Numbered from the stretch's first letter, positions 22,565-33,530 are shown. The stretch is DNA of 64,000 nucleotides from Catonia carolina (GCA_035578175.1 JAQMRL010000001.1:62023553-62087552); one strand, 5' to 3'. Translations and numbers: made by a program. Notes: generated by a model from the sequence alone, not told the origin.

Positions 22565-24211
22565 ATGGCGACCTATGAGTTAAGGAATAAAAAAAGTAAA
22601 TCAGAAGGCGAACCTGATAGTGAGGTAGAAAAGGTTATTAAGCCTAAAGAGAAGACTGACATGGAGAAGTTATTGGAAATGGTTAGTGATTTAAGTTTAA
22701 AAATGAATGAACAAAAACAGGAAATAAGAGGATTAAAAGTTGATATAGACGAACAAAAGCAAAATATGGATGAACAAACTAAACAAATTAGGAATATGGA
22801 AATGAATTTAGTGGCTAAAATGGATAGTCAGGAACAGAGGATAATAGATCAGAATAAACAGATAGAAGAATTTAAAGAGCAGGTTAAGGAGAATATTGAA
22901 TTGCAGAACGTTAAACTAGATAGTATGAGGTTAGAATTTAAGTGTAGTTTAGATGAACAATTGGAAAATATGAATAGAAGCATAGACGATAGAATAGAAG
23001 ATCAGTTTGGTCATATTAAAACAAATATTAATGAACAGATAGGGAATATCGAGAATAAATTAGAGTTACTCGATTGCAAACATGAAAGTCGAATGATTGA
23101 TTTTAAGGACGATATAGATAGGAAGGTTAGTAACCTAAACAAAACCTTAAACAAAGAAGTAGATCAGTTAAAAACAACAGTACATAATAGTGTTAGTGAT
23201 AAAGTTATTGGACAAAATAGTGATGTGAACCAATTTAGCAATATGTTTAGAAAGCAAGAAATTCCAAAATTTAATGGAAACTCAAACAATCCATTAATGG
23301 AACTTGATAAAATAAAGGGATATCTAAATTTGTATGGTGAACAATATTATAAAACAGGATCTTGGAGGACAATTAAAAATATACTTAGTATGTGTTTCAT
23401 AGGACATGTACAAACATGGTATCGAACTGTATTTGAAGATTTAGAATCATGGGACATGTTTGAAGCAGAGTTTAAGACTGTTTTCTGGAATGAATTTGTG
23501 AAACGTAGGATTAGGTTAGATTTACAAACAGGACAGTATAATCCGAATGGAAAATTAAATATGGTGCAGTACTTCCAGAACAAATATAACTTAGCTAAGT
23601 ACACACTAGATAATTTGAGTGAGAGTGAGAGAATTGTTGTATTATCTAAACATTTCAATGATAAAATTCATGCAGCGGTTTTGGTACAAAGAATTGATAC
23701 ATACAGCAGTATGTTATTAATTCTACAGCAATTTGATGATTTCAGGAGTACAAGTCATAACAACCAGATAAGTTATAATAAAGAGAATATGTTTAGATTT
23801 AAGAATAATGATAATAATGGTAGTTATAGGAACGATAGTTTCAAGAAATCTCAGGAATGTGAGAACACAGATAGATTAGATAATGGTAATAATAAAAATT
23901 TACCATACTATAACAGAAATAATAACATGAATAGGTTTAGTCAATATAATAATAATAGACAGTATGAGAATAGGAATGATAGATTTAAGAATAATAATCA
24001 AGCTAACAAGTTTATAGACAGAAGATTTAATAGACCATTTAATAGGTATAATGAAAGAACAAATGATAGGTCAAACATGCATAGAGTTGATAACCAGAAT
24101 AGAGATCAAAATTTTAGAAACAGAAGAGACTTAGATCCAAAAGTGAACATTATTCAAAAATGTGAGCTAAGTGATGATGAAGGAGCTAATCCAGATCAAA
24201 AAAATGTTTGA
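22565..24211 (+). CDS. gag: Gag with long coiled coil, no zinc knuckle
   Basis: 548 codons starting at an ATG in good context (AAAAATGGCG), 112 bp after the primer site. It forms the particle that packages the element RNA. Residues ~30-215 are a Gln/Glu/Lys-rich heptad region (MDEQTKQIRNMEM, DEQLENMNRSIDD) that should form a long coiled coil. Residues ~231-395 look like the Gly-poor helical capsid domain of Gypsy gags (FNGNSNNPLMELDKIKGYL, then GHVQTWYRTVFEDLESWDMF). The last ~140 residues are rich in Asn, Arg, Tyr and Asp. No CCHC knuckle is present, so RNA binding probably uses this basic Asn/Arg tail. It ends four codons after a slippery A-run, with pol in the -1 frame. Confidence 0.9.
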   Translation: MATYELRNKKSKSEGEPDSEVEKVIKPKEKTDMEKLLEMVSDLSLKMNEQKQEIRGLKVDIDEQKQNMDEQTKQIRNMEMNLVAKMDSQEQRIIDQNKQIEEFKEQVKENIELQNVKLDSMRLEFKCSLDEQLENMNRSIDDRIEDQFGHIKTNINEQIGNIENKLELLDCKHESRMIDFKDDIDRKVSNLNKTLNKEVDQLKTTVHNSVSDKVIGQNSDVNQFSNMFRKQEIPKFNGNSNNPLMELDKIKGYLNLYGEQYYKTGSWRTIKNILSMCFIGHVQTWYRTVFEDLESWDMFEAEFKTVFWNEFVKRRIRLDLQTGQYNPNGKLNMVQYFQNKYNLAKYTLDNLSESERIVVLSKHFNDKIHAAVLVQRIDTYSSMLLILQQFDDFRSTSHNNQISYNKENMFRFKNNDNNGSYRNDSFKKSQECENTDRLDNGNNKNLPYYNRNNNMNRFSQYNNNRQYENRNDRFKNNNQANKFIDRRFNRPFNRYNERTNDRSNMHRVDNQNRDQNFRNRRDLDPKVNIIQKCELSDDEGANPDQKNV

Positions 24212-24269
24212 GGTCTAAGAATTTTAAGCAGGATATCATTGTAGCAGAAGATATGCAATTGCTTAGGCC
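24199..24269 (+). promoter_or_regulatory. Likely -1 ribosomal frameshift signal
   Basis: The heptamer A-AAA-AAT (24199-24205) is in the correct phase of the gag frame, two codons before the gag stop. After six bases, GGTCTAAG (24212-24219) can pair with CTTAGGCC (24262-24269) over 8 bp with one G-U. Inside the loop AATT/AATT, GC/GC and ATATC/GATAT can pair in nested order. Slipping back one base gives the pol frame, which is open from 24190. Slippery heptamer, 5-9 nt spacer and stem are the known layout for Gag-Pol frameshifting. Confidence 0.75.
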
Positions 24270-27200
24270 GGTTAACACATTAAAACCTGCTTATAACAAT
24301 AATTATAATCGTTTGAAATCAAAAACAGAGGTAGGACAGTTATTTAACGAGTTACCAATATCTGTAAATTTATTTTCAATGACTAATAATAATGATATGT
24401 GTCCAGAAATTGTTGTTAACATTAACAGTAATGAATACAAAGTTTTGTTAGATTCAGGAGCTGAATTATGTTGTATTTCTAATTGTATGTTCAACCAAAT
24501 TAATACCAAGGCTTATAAAAAACAAATTAGTATTTTACCTGTAAGCAACATTCAAATTAAACTAGCTGATAATAAAATAATTAACAAGGTAAACAAACAA
24601 ATATTATTGTCATTCTATATACAAGAGCTTAAGTTTACTGAAAATTTCATTGTCATACCAAATTTAGTTGTATCAATGATTCTAGGAGCTAATTTTTTTA
24701 ATAAATATAAATGTTCTATTGATTTTGAAATGTGTAGGTTTAAGTTTTACAAAGATAATGTTGAAAAGTATGTTAAATTTTCTAGTGTTCAAGATAGAAC
24801 AAATTTTGAGGTTAACTTTGATGTTAAGAAATCAAAACAACAATTATTAAATTGTAATATTATTTGTGATGATGATTTTGAAAGTAGAAAGCAAAATGAA
24901 TTTACAGATCTCTATAATAATTTTAGTAGAAGTAAAATCGGGAATGAAATTGAAAATTTAACAGATGGTATTCAGAAACCATATTCAGAGGTGTGTGTTA
25001 CCAAAATAAGCAATAGTATTTCTAATAACTTGGTTAAATTAAGGCAGAAAATTAATAATATTAAGAATATTAATGATCATGAAAGAAGTGTTTTGTTTAA
25101 TTTATTTAATCAATATCATAGTATATTCAGTGAAAATCCAGGTTTATGTAACAAGTATGAATACAAATTAATTTTGAAAGATAAAAATGCAATAGTTAAA
25201 AGGAATTATCCTATACCAGAGAAATTTATGGAAAAGGTAGATGAAGAGATTAAGGAAATGTTAAAGTTAGGTATTATTAGGGAATGTCAATCTGAGTATA
25301 TTAATCCATTAGTTGTAGTGAAAAAAAAGAACAATAAGATCAGATTATGTATTGATGGAAGATTTCTAAATGAACAATTACAATCAGATAATTTAGCTAT
25401 GGAACCAATGTTTCAATTGTTATTAAGATGTAGGGATTGTAGGATATTATCATGTATAGATTTAGTTAAATCATTTTGGCAGATTAGGTTACATAGAGAC
25501 AGTCAAAAATACACAAGTTTCGTTCATAGAACAAGGCAGTTTTGTTATAATGTTGTACCGTTTGGGTTAAAAATCAGTTTAGCAGCATTAATCAGAGGTT
25601 TAAATTGTGTATTTGAAGATGAGATTCATAAATTCATGTTGATATTTGTTGATGATTTCTTGTGTACATCACTAACTTTCAATCAACATATTGAACACTT
25701 AACAAAAGTTTTTGAAAGGTTACAAGAGAGTGGAATGACTATCAATTTGGATAAATCAGAGTTTATAGCATCAGAAGTTAATTTTCTAGGATTTAAATTG
25801 AATAGTGATGGACTTACAACCGATACAGAGAAAACAAAGGCAATATTACAATTTCCAGTACCTAGAAACAGCAAGGAATTAAGATCATTCATAGGATTAA
25901 CAAACTTTTATCAACGTTTTGTCAATAAATATTCAAATCTCATACAACCTTTATTACACTTAACAAACAAGAAAACACCGTGGAAATGGACTAATGAATG
26001 TGATAAACAGTTTCAACTAATTAAAGATAATTTTATAAGCACAGTCATGTTATACCATCCATTGAGTAATGAAGATTACTATTTAGATACAGATTCAAGC
26101 ATGATCGGATTGGGAGGCGTTTTATATCAAAAGGATGAAGCAGGAGATGATAGAGTTATCATGTTTTTGAGTAGAGTATTAAGATCAGCAGAAAAATCAT
26201 ATGGGATTTATGAACTCGAGTGTTTATCATTAGTTTGGTGTCTTGAAAAAGTTAGGAATTATGTTATAGGACATAAAGTACATGTTAGGGTAGATAATAT
26301 AGCGTTAACACATTTAAAGACTTGCAAAATTCTAAATTCCAGACTAAGCAAATGGATTATGAAGTTACAAGAGTATGATTTAGATATTAAACATGTTAAA
26401 GGGAAGAATAACGTGGTAGCTGATGTGTTAAGTAGGAATTTTACTGATAAAAGTGTTGAGAAAACAATAACTTATAAATTAGCCAGTTATAAATATGTAG
26501 TAGATAAAAAATTATTAAATATGTTTAAGAATGTTAGTACCATACAAGAACAGGATGTAGATTTAAGTATAATTATAAAAAATGTTAAAACAAATGCTGA
26601 ATTTTATGTAACTAAGGATAATAAACCAATTTATCACTTAGAAAATAATGTATTATATAAATTAGTAGGAGATTTATATAGGTTAGTTATACCTAAAGTT
26701 ATGCAGAAGATATTAGTATGGCAAGTTCATAATAAGTATTCACACATAGGTATAAGAAAGGTTTTCAAGTTGTTATCTGAAGCTTTTATTTTCAAAGGAA
26801 TGTATAAATTAATTAAGAAATTATTAAGTACATGTAACTTATGTCAGACATGTAAATACTCTAACTACACCAATGTAGCACCTTTAGGCAATATCTTAGT
26901 TAGTGAATGCAATAAATTAGTTAGTATGGATTTCATAGGACCATTGCCTAGAGCAAAAAGAAACATGAGTTATTTGTTAGTATTGGTAGATTGTTTTTCA
27001 AAATTAGTTACTGCATATCCTATGAGAAGAGCAGATACAAATAACACAATTAAGAAGGTAGCTGATTATTTAAATAAGCATGGAAAGGTTGACAGGATCT
27101 TAACAGATCATGGATCTCAATTTACTAGTAGAAAATGGAAAACATTTATGTTAGAACATGGCATTAAACATGTATTTTCATCCATAAGGCACGCCAATGC

Positions 27201-27756
27201 AAATGTTTGTGAACGTTATAACCGTAGAATAATAGAATTGTTAAGAATAAACGTTTGTGAACAACAGACAAAATGGATTGATTATATTGAATACATACTG
27301 GAGGCAATTAATCATACACCAAATGATGTCACAGGATATTCAGCCTACTATTTGCATTATGGGAAACAAAATGAGAGATTTTGGGATTATTATATTAAGG
27401 ACATCAGAAAAGATAGGTTAGCTAATAAAGATCAAGATTTAGAATATAAAATTAGTCTTAAAATAGCTTTTGACAGGATGATTAAAAGAGCTGCACAGAA
27501 TAAAAGATATGTCGATGCTAAACATAAGAAATTTCAGTATTTAAATATAGGAGATAAGGTTTATATTAAGGTGGAAAGGAAGTCTTCTTTATTGGACAAG
27601 ACAATACATAAGTTCTTTGCTATTTATGAAGGAATCTATGTGGTTACAAATAAATATGCAGATACAACATATGAAGTGAGTACACTTGATCAAAAGACTG
27701 TGATAGGGAAATTTCACATTAGCAATCTAAAAAAATATGTTGAACAGATGAATTAA
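24208..27756 (+). CDS. pol: Gypsy Pol: protease, RT, RNase H, integrase
   Basis: 1182 codons in the -1 frame relative to gag. The first listed codon is TTG, and there is no useful ATG near the gag end, so it is probably made as a Gag-Pol fusion through the signal at 24199. Aspartic protease: LLDSGAE (80-86, a DSG active site) and MILGANFF (157-164). Reverse transcriptase: D418 (CIDLVKSFWQ), LPFG-like VPFG (450-453) and FVDD at 480-483. RNase H: LDTDSSMIGLGG (626-637), E669 or E671, D696 and a final VVADVLSR (736-743). Integrase: zinc finger H841, H846, C876, C879; catalytic D908, D967, E1002 (DD35E); then a GDKVYIKV motif (1115-1122). All catalytic residues I can check are present and no stop interrupts the frame. 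No env follows. Confidence 0.94.
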   Translation: MRSKNFKQDIIVAEDMQLLRPVNTLKPAYNNNYNRLKSKTEVGQLFNELPISVNLFSMTNNNDMCPEIVVNINSNEYKVLLDSGAELCCISNCMFNQINTKAYKKQISILPVSNIQIKLADNKIINKVNKQILLSFYIQELKFTENFIVIPNLVVSMILGANFFNKYKCSIDFEMCRFKFYKDNVEKYVKFSSVQDRTNFEVNFDVKKSKQQLLNCNIICDDDFESRKQNEFTDLYNNFSRSKIGNEIENLTDGIQKPYSEVCVTKISNSISNNLVKLRQKINNIKNINDHERSVLFNLFNQYHSIFSENPGLCNKYEYKLILKDKNAIVKRNYPIPEKFMEKVDEEIKEMLKLGIIRECQSEYINPLVVVKKKNNKIRLCIDGRFLNEQLQSDNLAMEPMFQLLLRCRDCRILSCIDLVKSFWQIRLHRDSQKYTSFVHRTRQFCYNVVPFGLKISLAALIRGLNCVFEDEIHKFMLIFVDDFLCTSLTFNQHIEHLTKVFERLQESGMTINLDKSEFIASEVNFLGFKLNSDGLTTDTEKTKAILQFPVPRNSKELRSFIGLTNFYQRFVNKYSNLIQPLLHLTNKKTPWKWTNECDKQFQLIKDNFISTVMLYHPLSNEDYYLDTDSSMIGLGGVLYQKDEAGDDRVIMFLSRVLRSAEKSYGIYELECLSLVWCLEKVRNYVIGHKVHVRVDNIALTHLKTCKILNSRLSKWIMKLQEYDLDIKHVKGKNNVVADVLSRNFTDKSVEKTITYKLASYKYVVDKKLLNMFKNVSTIQEQDVDLSIIIKNVKTNAEFYVTKDNKPIYHLENNVLYKLVGDLYRLVIPKVMQKILVWQVHNKYSHIGIRKVFKLLSEAFIFKGMYKLIKKLLSTCNLCQTCKYSNYTNVAPLGNILVSECNKLVSMDFIGPLPRAKRNMSYLLVLVDCFSKLVTAYPMRRADTNNTIKKVADYLNKHGKVDRILTDHGSQFTSRKWKTFMLEHGIKHVFSSIRHANANVCERYNRRIIELLRINVCEQQTKWIDYIEYILEAINHTPNDVTGYSAYYLHYGKQNERFWDYYIKDIRKDRLANKDQDLEYKISLKIAFDRMIKRAAQNKRYVDAKHKKFQYLNIGDKVYIKVERKSSLLDKTIHKFFAIYEGIYVVTNKYADTTYEVSTLDQKTVIGKFHISNLKKYVEQMN

Positions 27757-28204
27757 AAGATTATAGGTTTATTAGAGTTGAGAATGATATAAAATTGGTG
27801 ATATTAATATAAATAGGTATAAATTTAGATAATAGTCAATTAAATAACCAAACCAAGTTATGATACTACAAATTGATACTGACAGTCAGTAGTTTTGAGA
27901 GATGTTATTTATGTTAGGTTATGATGTTTAATTTTGTTATTTTAAGTCTGAAGAAGGAATCAGAATAGTAATAAGGTATATTCAGTCAGGTAGTCAGAAA
28001 GATAATTATTTTGTTAATAATACAGTTTGTTTAGTTGAAATCAACGTATGATATTTATTATTTTGTTATTTATTTTGTTATTTATGTAGAATAATAGTTA
28101 ACTTATTTGATGTGAAAGCAAAGTTTCAGATCTGATTAAAATTTCCTTATTTTGAACTTTAAAATTTCCAAAATAAAATTTAAAAGATTAAATTTTATTT
28201 TATC
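27757..28204 (+). other. 3' untranslated region of the element
   Basis: About 450 bp between the pol stop and the polypurine tract. No open frame, so no env-like third gene. Confidence 0.8.
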
Positions 28205-28220
28205 CGGAAGAAGGGGAAAA
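28205..28220 (+). other. Polypurine tract
   Basis: CGGAAGAAGGGGAAAA lies directly before the 3' LTR start at 28221. Confidence 0.88.
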
Positions 28221-28651
28221 TGTAGCATAGCAGTCTATGTACATATAAAAATTTATGTATATATGTTTGATTGTATTACGTTGTGTTCCTGTTTCTTTAT
28301 TACTTAATTATTCTGTTACTTATCTGTTAATATAATCTGTTAAGTTGTGTTTTATTAATATTTGTTTGAGTAGTAAAATATTGTAAAGTTGCTTAGCAGG
28401 ACATATTTAAAACATTTTGGCTACATTTTATGACATTTAAATTTATAAAACAAATTCAAAATTTAAATTATAATTTTTGGTTAAAGGAAATAAAAAAAAC
28501 TAATTTGTAAAGATACAAATAAATCAATGACAGCTGGCTCTGTTTATTTTGGTTTATTAAGTTTGAATATAAATAAATCCAGCTGATTTAAATTAAATAT
28601 TCAAAATTATTTAACATTAATAAAAAAATTTAATACAAACAAAATCTCGCT
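28221..28651 (+). repeat. 3' LTR, truncated to 431 bp
   Basis: Matches the first 431 bp of the 5' LTR without a difference I can see, and then ends at TCTCGCT. The last 150 bp, including the terminal CA, are missing. Confidence 0.93.
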
Positions 28652-28743
28652 AAGTATAATGATAAATTTATACCTTATAGCTTAAAAATATTCCGTGATT
28701 TCCCATCATATAAGAATTCTAGGTAAAATAAGCAAGTAGATAC
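28650..28743 (+). repeat. 94-bp flank, copy 2 (after broken 3' LTR)
   Basis: Same 94 bp as 21761-21854. The junction overlaps the LTR by the two bases CT. After it the unique right flank begins (GTCGGAG). Confidence 0.95.
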
Positions 28744-30295
28744 GTCGGAGTTTCAAAACACATTGAAACCTCAAATTTTAAAATTGTGTTTTCCAAACGA
28801 GTTTCAAAAAGAAGGAATTTTTTAAATAACGAGAATGTAGTACGGGTAAATTTTTTTTTAATTATCCCCGTTCCAGAAAATACAGATGATTTTATCACTT
28901 TTTTGAGCGCTTTGGCAGCAATTCGTATAAGTTTATTTCTGTTATAGTACAAGTATGAATTTTCCCGAAAGTTCTTTGAACAGCAGTGGTAAAACAGGGG
29001 ATGGTATACCATCGTCAACCTGTATTTAGCCTGACGAAAATTTAATGATGCCAGCAAAAAACTGCGCGCTCGCTTGAGTGATTATAAAATACTTAATTTT
29101 ATATCTTTTCATTTCATTTATATAGAAAACAAACTTTTCTGAGTACTTTTTATGGTTCTCATTCAATTAATTTTAAGAATAGACACAACTAACTTTTTTT
29201 TTGTAACAGTGTAATTCTTATACAATCAGTTTATAAATACAAAAACTTTAAGCAAAGACGAGAAAATCTGAGTAATGTCCTTAGAATTAAAATAGAAACC
29301 ACACTCAGTAGTGTGATTGAACAAGACTAAATAAGTAGAAAAATATATGTATAAATGTAAACAAAACCTAAACTTAATGAACTGTGAATCAACACCCCAA
29401 ATCACAAAGCTGGTGAAGCTGGAGATGATGACGATGATAGAGATGATAACGATGCCTATTATGAGATGACGATGATTAGTAGTTAAGTCCAAAAGAAAAA
29501 AAAAGTTTAAATGATTAACAAAATCGTAGAGGTAAGTCTAGTGTTTTAAAACCTTTTAGTCTGTGAAGACGTTTCACAACTAACTAAAGATATTTTTTTA
29601 ACGCTGATAAAATAAGTCAGATTTATGTAACTTAGTTTATAAAAATAAACAACAAAATATTTTTGTATGTAAAAAGTAATAATAGTATTTAATGTATTGA
29701 AAACTCTGACGGTAGAACACAGCATATCTTTATGAGCCCATTTCTAAAATGAATACTCATAACGTCAAGTGGTATTTGGTCTTATTCATCACTCTGACAA
29801 ATAGAATGCGCCAGAGAGCTGAATATTCCCAATGGAATTCTTGTAGGGTTTGTAAACCATCACAGAATACTTTTCTATAGAACTTCACTTATCCCTTTCA
29901 AATTCTTGATATTTTTTCGTGCTTATAAAAGTAATAAACTAATTTAAATATCTTTTGCGATTCGACAAGTTTTCTCATTGCATGTTTTGATTTTGTTAAT
30001 GATTCGTTACAGGCCAGTACCGTTGGTTTTATTTTCGTCGATTAGTCAATAACTACAATCTAAAATTTCTCAAAATTATTTTTATCATATAATAAAAACA
30101 AAGCGATATTAGTAAATTTTAACCAGTTAATGTAAAATATAAAAGTCGATCTCCAACTTTAAAATCAATATAAAAAAACGCAAAATGAATTAAAGTCAAC
30201 AAAACTCCAATATATATTATTTATATATTCGTATAGCTTAGACCAATTTTAGACCACGTAAAGAACTAAGATATTTCGAGCTCTTGCAGCGAACG
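28744..30295. other. AT-rich non-coding stretch
   Basis: No recognisable gene. The longest frame is 112 codons on the minus strand (28719-29057), overlapping the repeated flank. It has no motif I know, and it starts inside DNA shared with the other side of the retrotransposon. A patch of GAT/GAC repeats lies near 29410-29475. Confidence 0.5.
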
Positions 30296-30299
30296 TTCT

Positions 30300-30745
30300 G
30301 AGAATTTATTCACTTTAGGGTTTTCTCCTCTCGTCTGCTATCCAGTGTTCTTCTTTTCCTCTTTAAGTCAGTAATCATTTTCCTGAATTTTCTGTGATCC
30401 ATTATCTTTTCTCGGTTTTCTCTAGTTTTCAGTATATTCATCTCGTCTGATTTCTTTAAACCACTTATTGGACACCTTAGGTCTATTGATAATTGTCCTG
30501 AAAATTTGTTTTCTCAACCATTCGTAATAAATTTAAAAATTTGTACGTAGAATTTATCTAAGTCTTCGTATTTTGATCGTTTGCCTTTCTTGAACAGTTT
30601 TCTTCTCTTCTCCGTAATCTCCACTGTGTGTCTTTATTTCATACCCATAATCTTGCGGAGTATCTTTGTCTCAAACTTTTCTGCTTCTTTTAGATAAGCC
30701 TTCCCGGTCATTCTAAGGCCATTAATCGTAAACAGAGATGTAGGT
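30300..30745 (-). pseudogene. Possible LINE ORF2 C-terminal remnant
   Basis: On the minus strand, with several stops and shifts, the translation has AEKFETKILRKIMGM, like the FERKILRKIYGP block that follows the polymerase domain in several LINE families. A basic end, LKRKRRTLDSRREEK, follows. GC content and codon texture differ from the surrounding AT-rich DNA. The copy is dead, and the clade cannot be named with confidence. Confidence 0.5.
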
Positions 30746-32153
30746 TGTATAAGAAAATTAAAATAAATTATATTAAATTATTTATTTTTATTTTATTTTT
30801 AATATTTGATCTTGGCTTGTTTCAAGAATGTTTTCATCTTATAAAGGTGATAAATAGCGGCCATCTTTCCTTGTCTACAACTTATAAAACAATGCAAAAA
30901 ATATGAAAAATTACCTAAAACTGTTGCCAAAACAAATCACATCTGCGCAAAACGAATGCAAAGTCAATAAAACTCAATAATTAGATTATAAAAAGGCTAC
31001 GTTGATTCTTATTTAATTTTACTTATTTCAATAAATCTTTTTTTTTTGATGTACCACCTTCAAGCGGATTTAGTAACCTGTTAATTCATTATTACATTTT
31101 TTGTTCCGTTTTACATTCTTTTATTGGTGTCTCTGTATCGTTTAACTAACCACATGGCCTTCTGCATTTTTTATGAATTTTGTACTTGTATACTTTACAA
31201 CTCAGATTGCATCTATTCATATGTTTCCGTCTTCTGATAGCGTGTATCTATTTTGCATGCTGATGACTTTTATACTTTCTTCAAAATAAACATTTAGTTA
31301 GAAAAATTTCTTGATCTTTGTTTTTTATTGTAGGCCTACGGAAACTTCAAGTTGTTGACTAACGTTCTTGTCTTAACTAATTCTTTCTCATGCAATTGTC
31401 TTGTATTATTCAATAAAAATGATTCAGTAGATTATTTACATGACGAGTAAAAATAATTTGTTGATAACAAACTTCTACGGGGTTGGTGTAAAACAATTCA
31501 GTTTACTTTGAAGAAAAATAAAATATAACAGCCTGATTTATTTTTAAAAAAAACGGAAAAATTCATTATTAACATTATTTATTGCCTATGTTAATTTCAT
31601 TATGCATTAGGTAGTTTAAAAAATTGTTTTTTCATTAAAATGCTCACTACAAACAATAATATTTTTACTTTTTCCTCTTTAGACACTTTTTTAAAAAATT
31701 CAGTTGTTTTTTAACAAAAACATTCAACTGCTAACTACAAAAAAAATGATAGTAATAATTTATAACTGCGTTCGAGTAATCAATTTTACATTATTTTTAA
31801 CGTAAAGATGAAATCGGTCATTCTTTTATGAAGTTATACGTATTTTAAGTACTTAGATATCAGTATGGTAAAATAGCCGTAAAGAGAAACAAATAAAATG
31901 TTTTATTTATTTCCGCCTAATTAAATTCATAGGTCAATCTGCTAACAAATAGAGTGTGAAAAAAGAACAACGTTAAGTAAAATTTCAGAAAAAACGTTTG
32001 GTCTAAAACTTATTTCATGAAAGCACATTTTTTATTTATTTCAATATTTCTGTAGGTGTTTTTTTTACGAGACGTAACTGAATTTTTTAAACAGTTCATT
32101 TATGTCAATCAGATAACAGTTTGACAAAAATTTCGTAAACAATTTCCTTATCC
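30746..32153. other. AT-rich non-coding stretch
   Basis: No gene, RNA or clear repeat seen. Confidence 0.6.
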
Positions 32154-32164
32154 GGATGATACTA

Positions 32165-32238
32165 GCAGCGGATAAAGTCAAAATAGCCATGATGGTCGCC
32201 CACATCCGTAGCGGATAGGCACTCAAAGAAGAGAAGAA
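32165..32238 (+). mobile_element. 74-bp LINE tail with 11-bp target duplication
   Basis: GGATGATACTA occurs at 32154-32164 and again at 32239-32249, bracketing only 74 bp. The insert reads in one frame as KVKIAMMVAHIRSG, a TAG stop, then ALKEEKK. It ends in a GAAGAGAAGAA tail. It looks like the last few codons and simple tail of a LINE, so it is an extreme 5' truncation made by target-primed reverse transcription. The family cannot be named from so little sequence. Confidence 0.7.
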
Positions 32239-32249
32239 GGATGATACTA

Positions 32250-33515
32250 AATTGAGTGGATTAATGTGAACAAGACGTTAAATCACCTATAAACCAATAA
32301 CTTATAAAACTAATTTCAGTAAAATTTGTACTTGTTGTGTACTGTAGTCTTGTTAAGGGTATTTGGCAGCGTTAAAGCACCAATATAGTTTTCGCTATAC
32401 AGGTACTTTAAACAGTTTCAAGTGTCTTAGTACTGAACGATACACAAAGGAATTTTGAAACAATGTTGTGTAGTTCCCACTTCATTGTTTGTGGATTTAT
32501 TATATTATTCTATGATGTACTATACTTTGTTTCAGATCGTTTAAACAATCTATTATATATCGGATGGCGTACATAAGAATTTCATCGTAAAGCTTCTTCC
32601 TTTTATGTAGACTCCTTTTCAGAAATATCTGAAATACCTTCATATACACGAGGTTTCGATTCATAAAAGTTAACAAGTATATAATCGATAAACTCTACCG
32701 GACCACGAAATGTAACTTTTCATAGTATAGCAACCCTTATTTCAACATAAGTTGTATAGACGTAATCAGAAAATTTTCTTTATACTTCATCATCACTGTA
32801 GAAAAACTTAATTTCGGAAGGACAGTTTGCAAATGCGTGTAATTGGTCTAGAGCATTAATTATTATTCTTGTTCCGCTCATAATTAAAAAGTACCTGTTT
32901 CTCAGTGCACCTGATTCAAACAAAGGACTTCTATTATTTACCGAAATATTGCATAACGTTATTTGATTCAGATCAATTTTATCACTTTAACACGTCAGAT
33001 AAAACATTATCACTTTGAACTTTATAAAAAATAACTGCTGAGACATTAATGAACTTACTGAGACTTAAATTTACCATTTTTTCATTTTTCACTAGGTTCG
33101 CTTGAACAAGATGAAAATATTATAATAGTAAAAAAGTGGTAAATCAAAAGAACTCAACAATAAATTTCAAAACATAGTTTCCAACATTAAATACTAGCAC
33201 ACATTTTAAGATAAAAGCAGAAGAAACAATGTAAAAATAAAATACTGTATTACTATCACAAGACTTAGGCTACGTTAATTTTGAAAGGAATATTCATCGT
33301 AAATGCATGATATTTCGTTTATCTATTTATGTTATTTGACTTATTTCTGTTTAAACATATTTTCTATGGGTTTTATTTTACAAGCATTTACAAAAATAAA
33401 TTTCTAAAATTGATTCTCATATTTTACAGAAACTTCATAACACAGAAAGCGAAAAGATAGTTTCTGTTTCAATGTATGTATTTTAAATCAAAATGTAATT
33501 TTATGGTGTGTTCAG
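32250..33515. other. AT-rich non-coding stretch
   Basis: No recognisable feature. Confidence 0.6.
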
Positions 33516-33530
33516 TACATTAACTGACAA

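Larger units (their letters stand above)
21855..28651 (+). mobile_element. Gypsy-type LTR retrotransposon, truncated 3' LTR
   Basis: A plus-strand element of 6.8 kb: 5' LTR (21855-22435), tRNA-Lys-like primer site (22440), gag (22565-24211), pol (to 27756), a 460-bp untranslated stretch, a polypurine tract and a 3' LTR that stops after 431 of 581 bp. The shared LTR part shows no difference by eye and both genes are open, so the copy is young. There is no env. The broken right end joins directly to a second copy of the left flank (see findings). This copy may still be transcribed, but it lacks the U5 end of the 3' LTR that integrase would need. Confidence 0.95.

Noticed and set aside
27757..28204. 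env gene of the 21.9-28.7 kb element
   Set aside because: No open frame of useful length. The stretch is untranslated and AT-rich.
28719..29057. 112-codon minus-strand gene
   Set aside because: No motif is recognisable, and its C-terminal coding end overlaps the duplicated 94-bp flank of the retrotransposon. Treated as chance.
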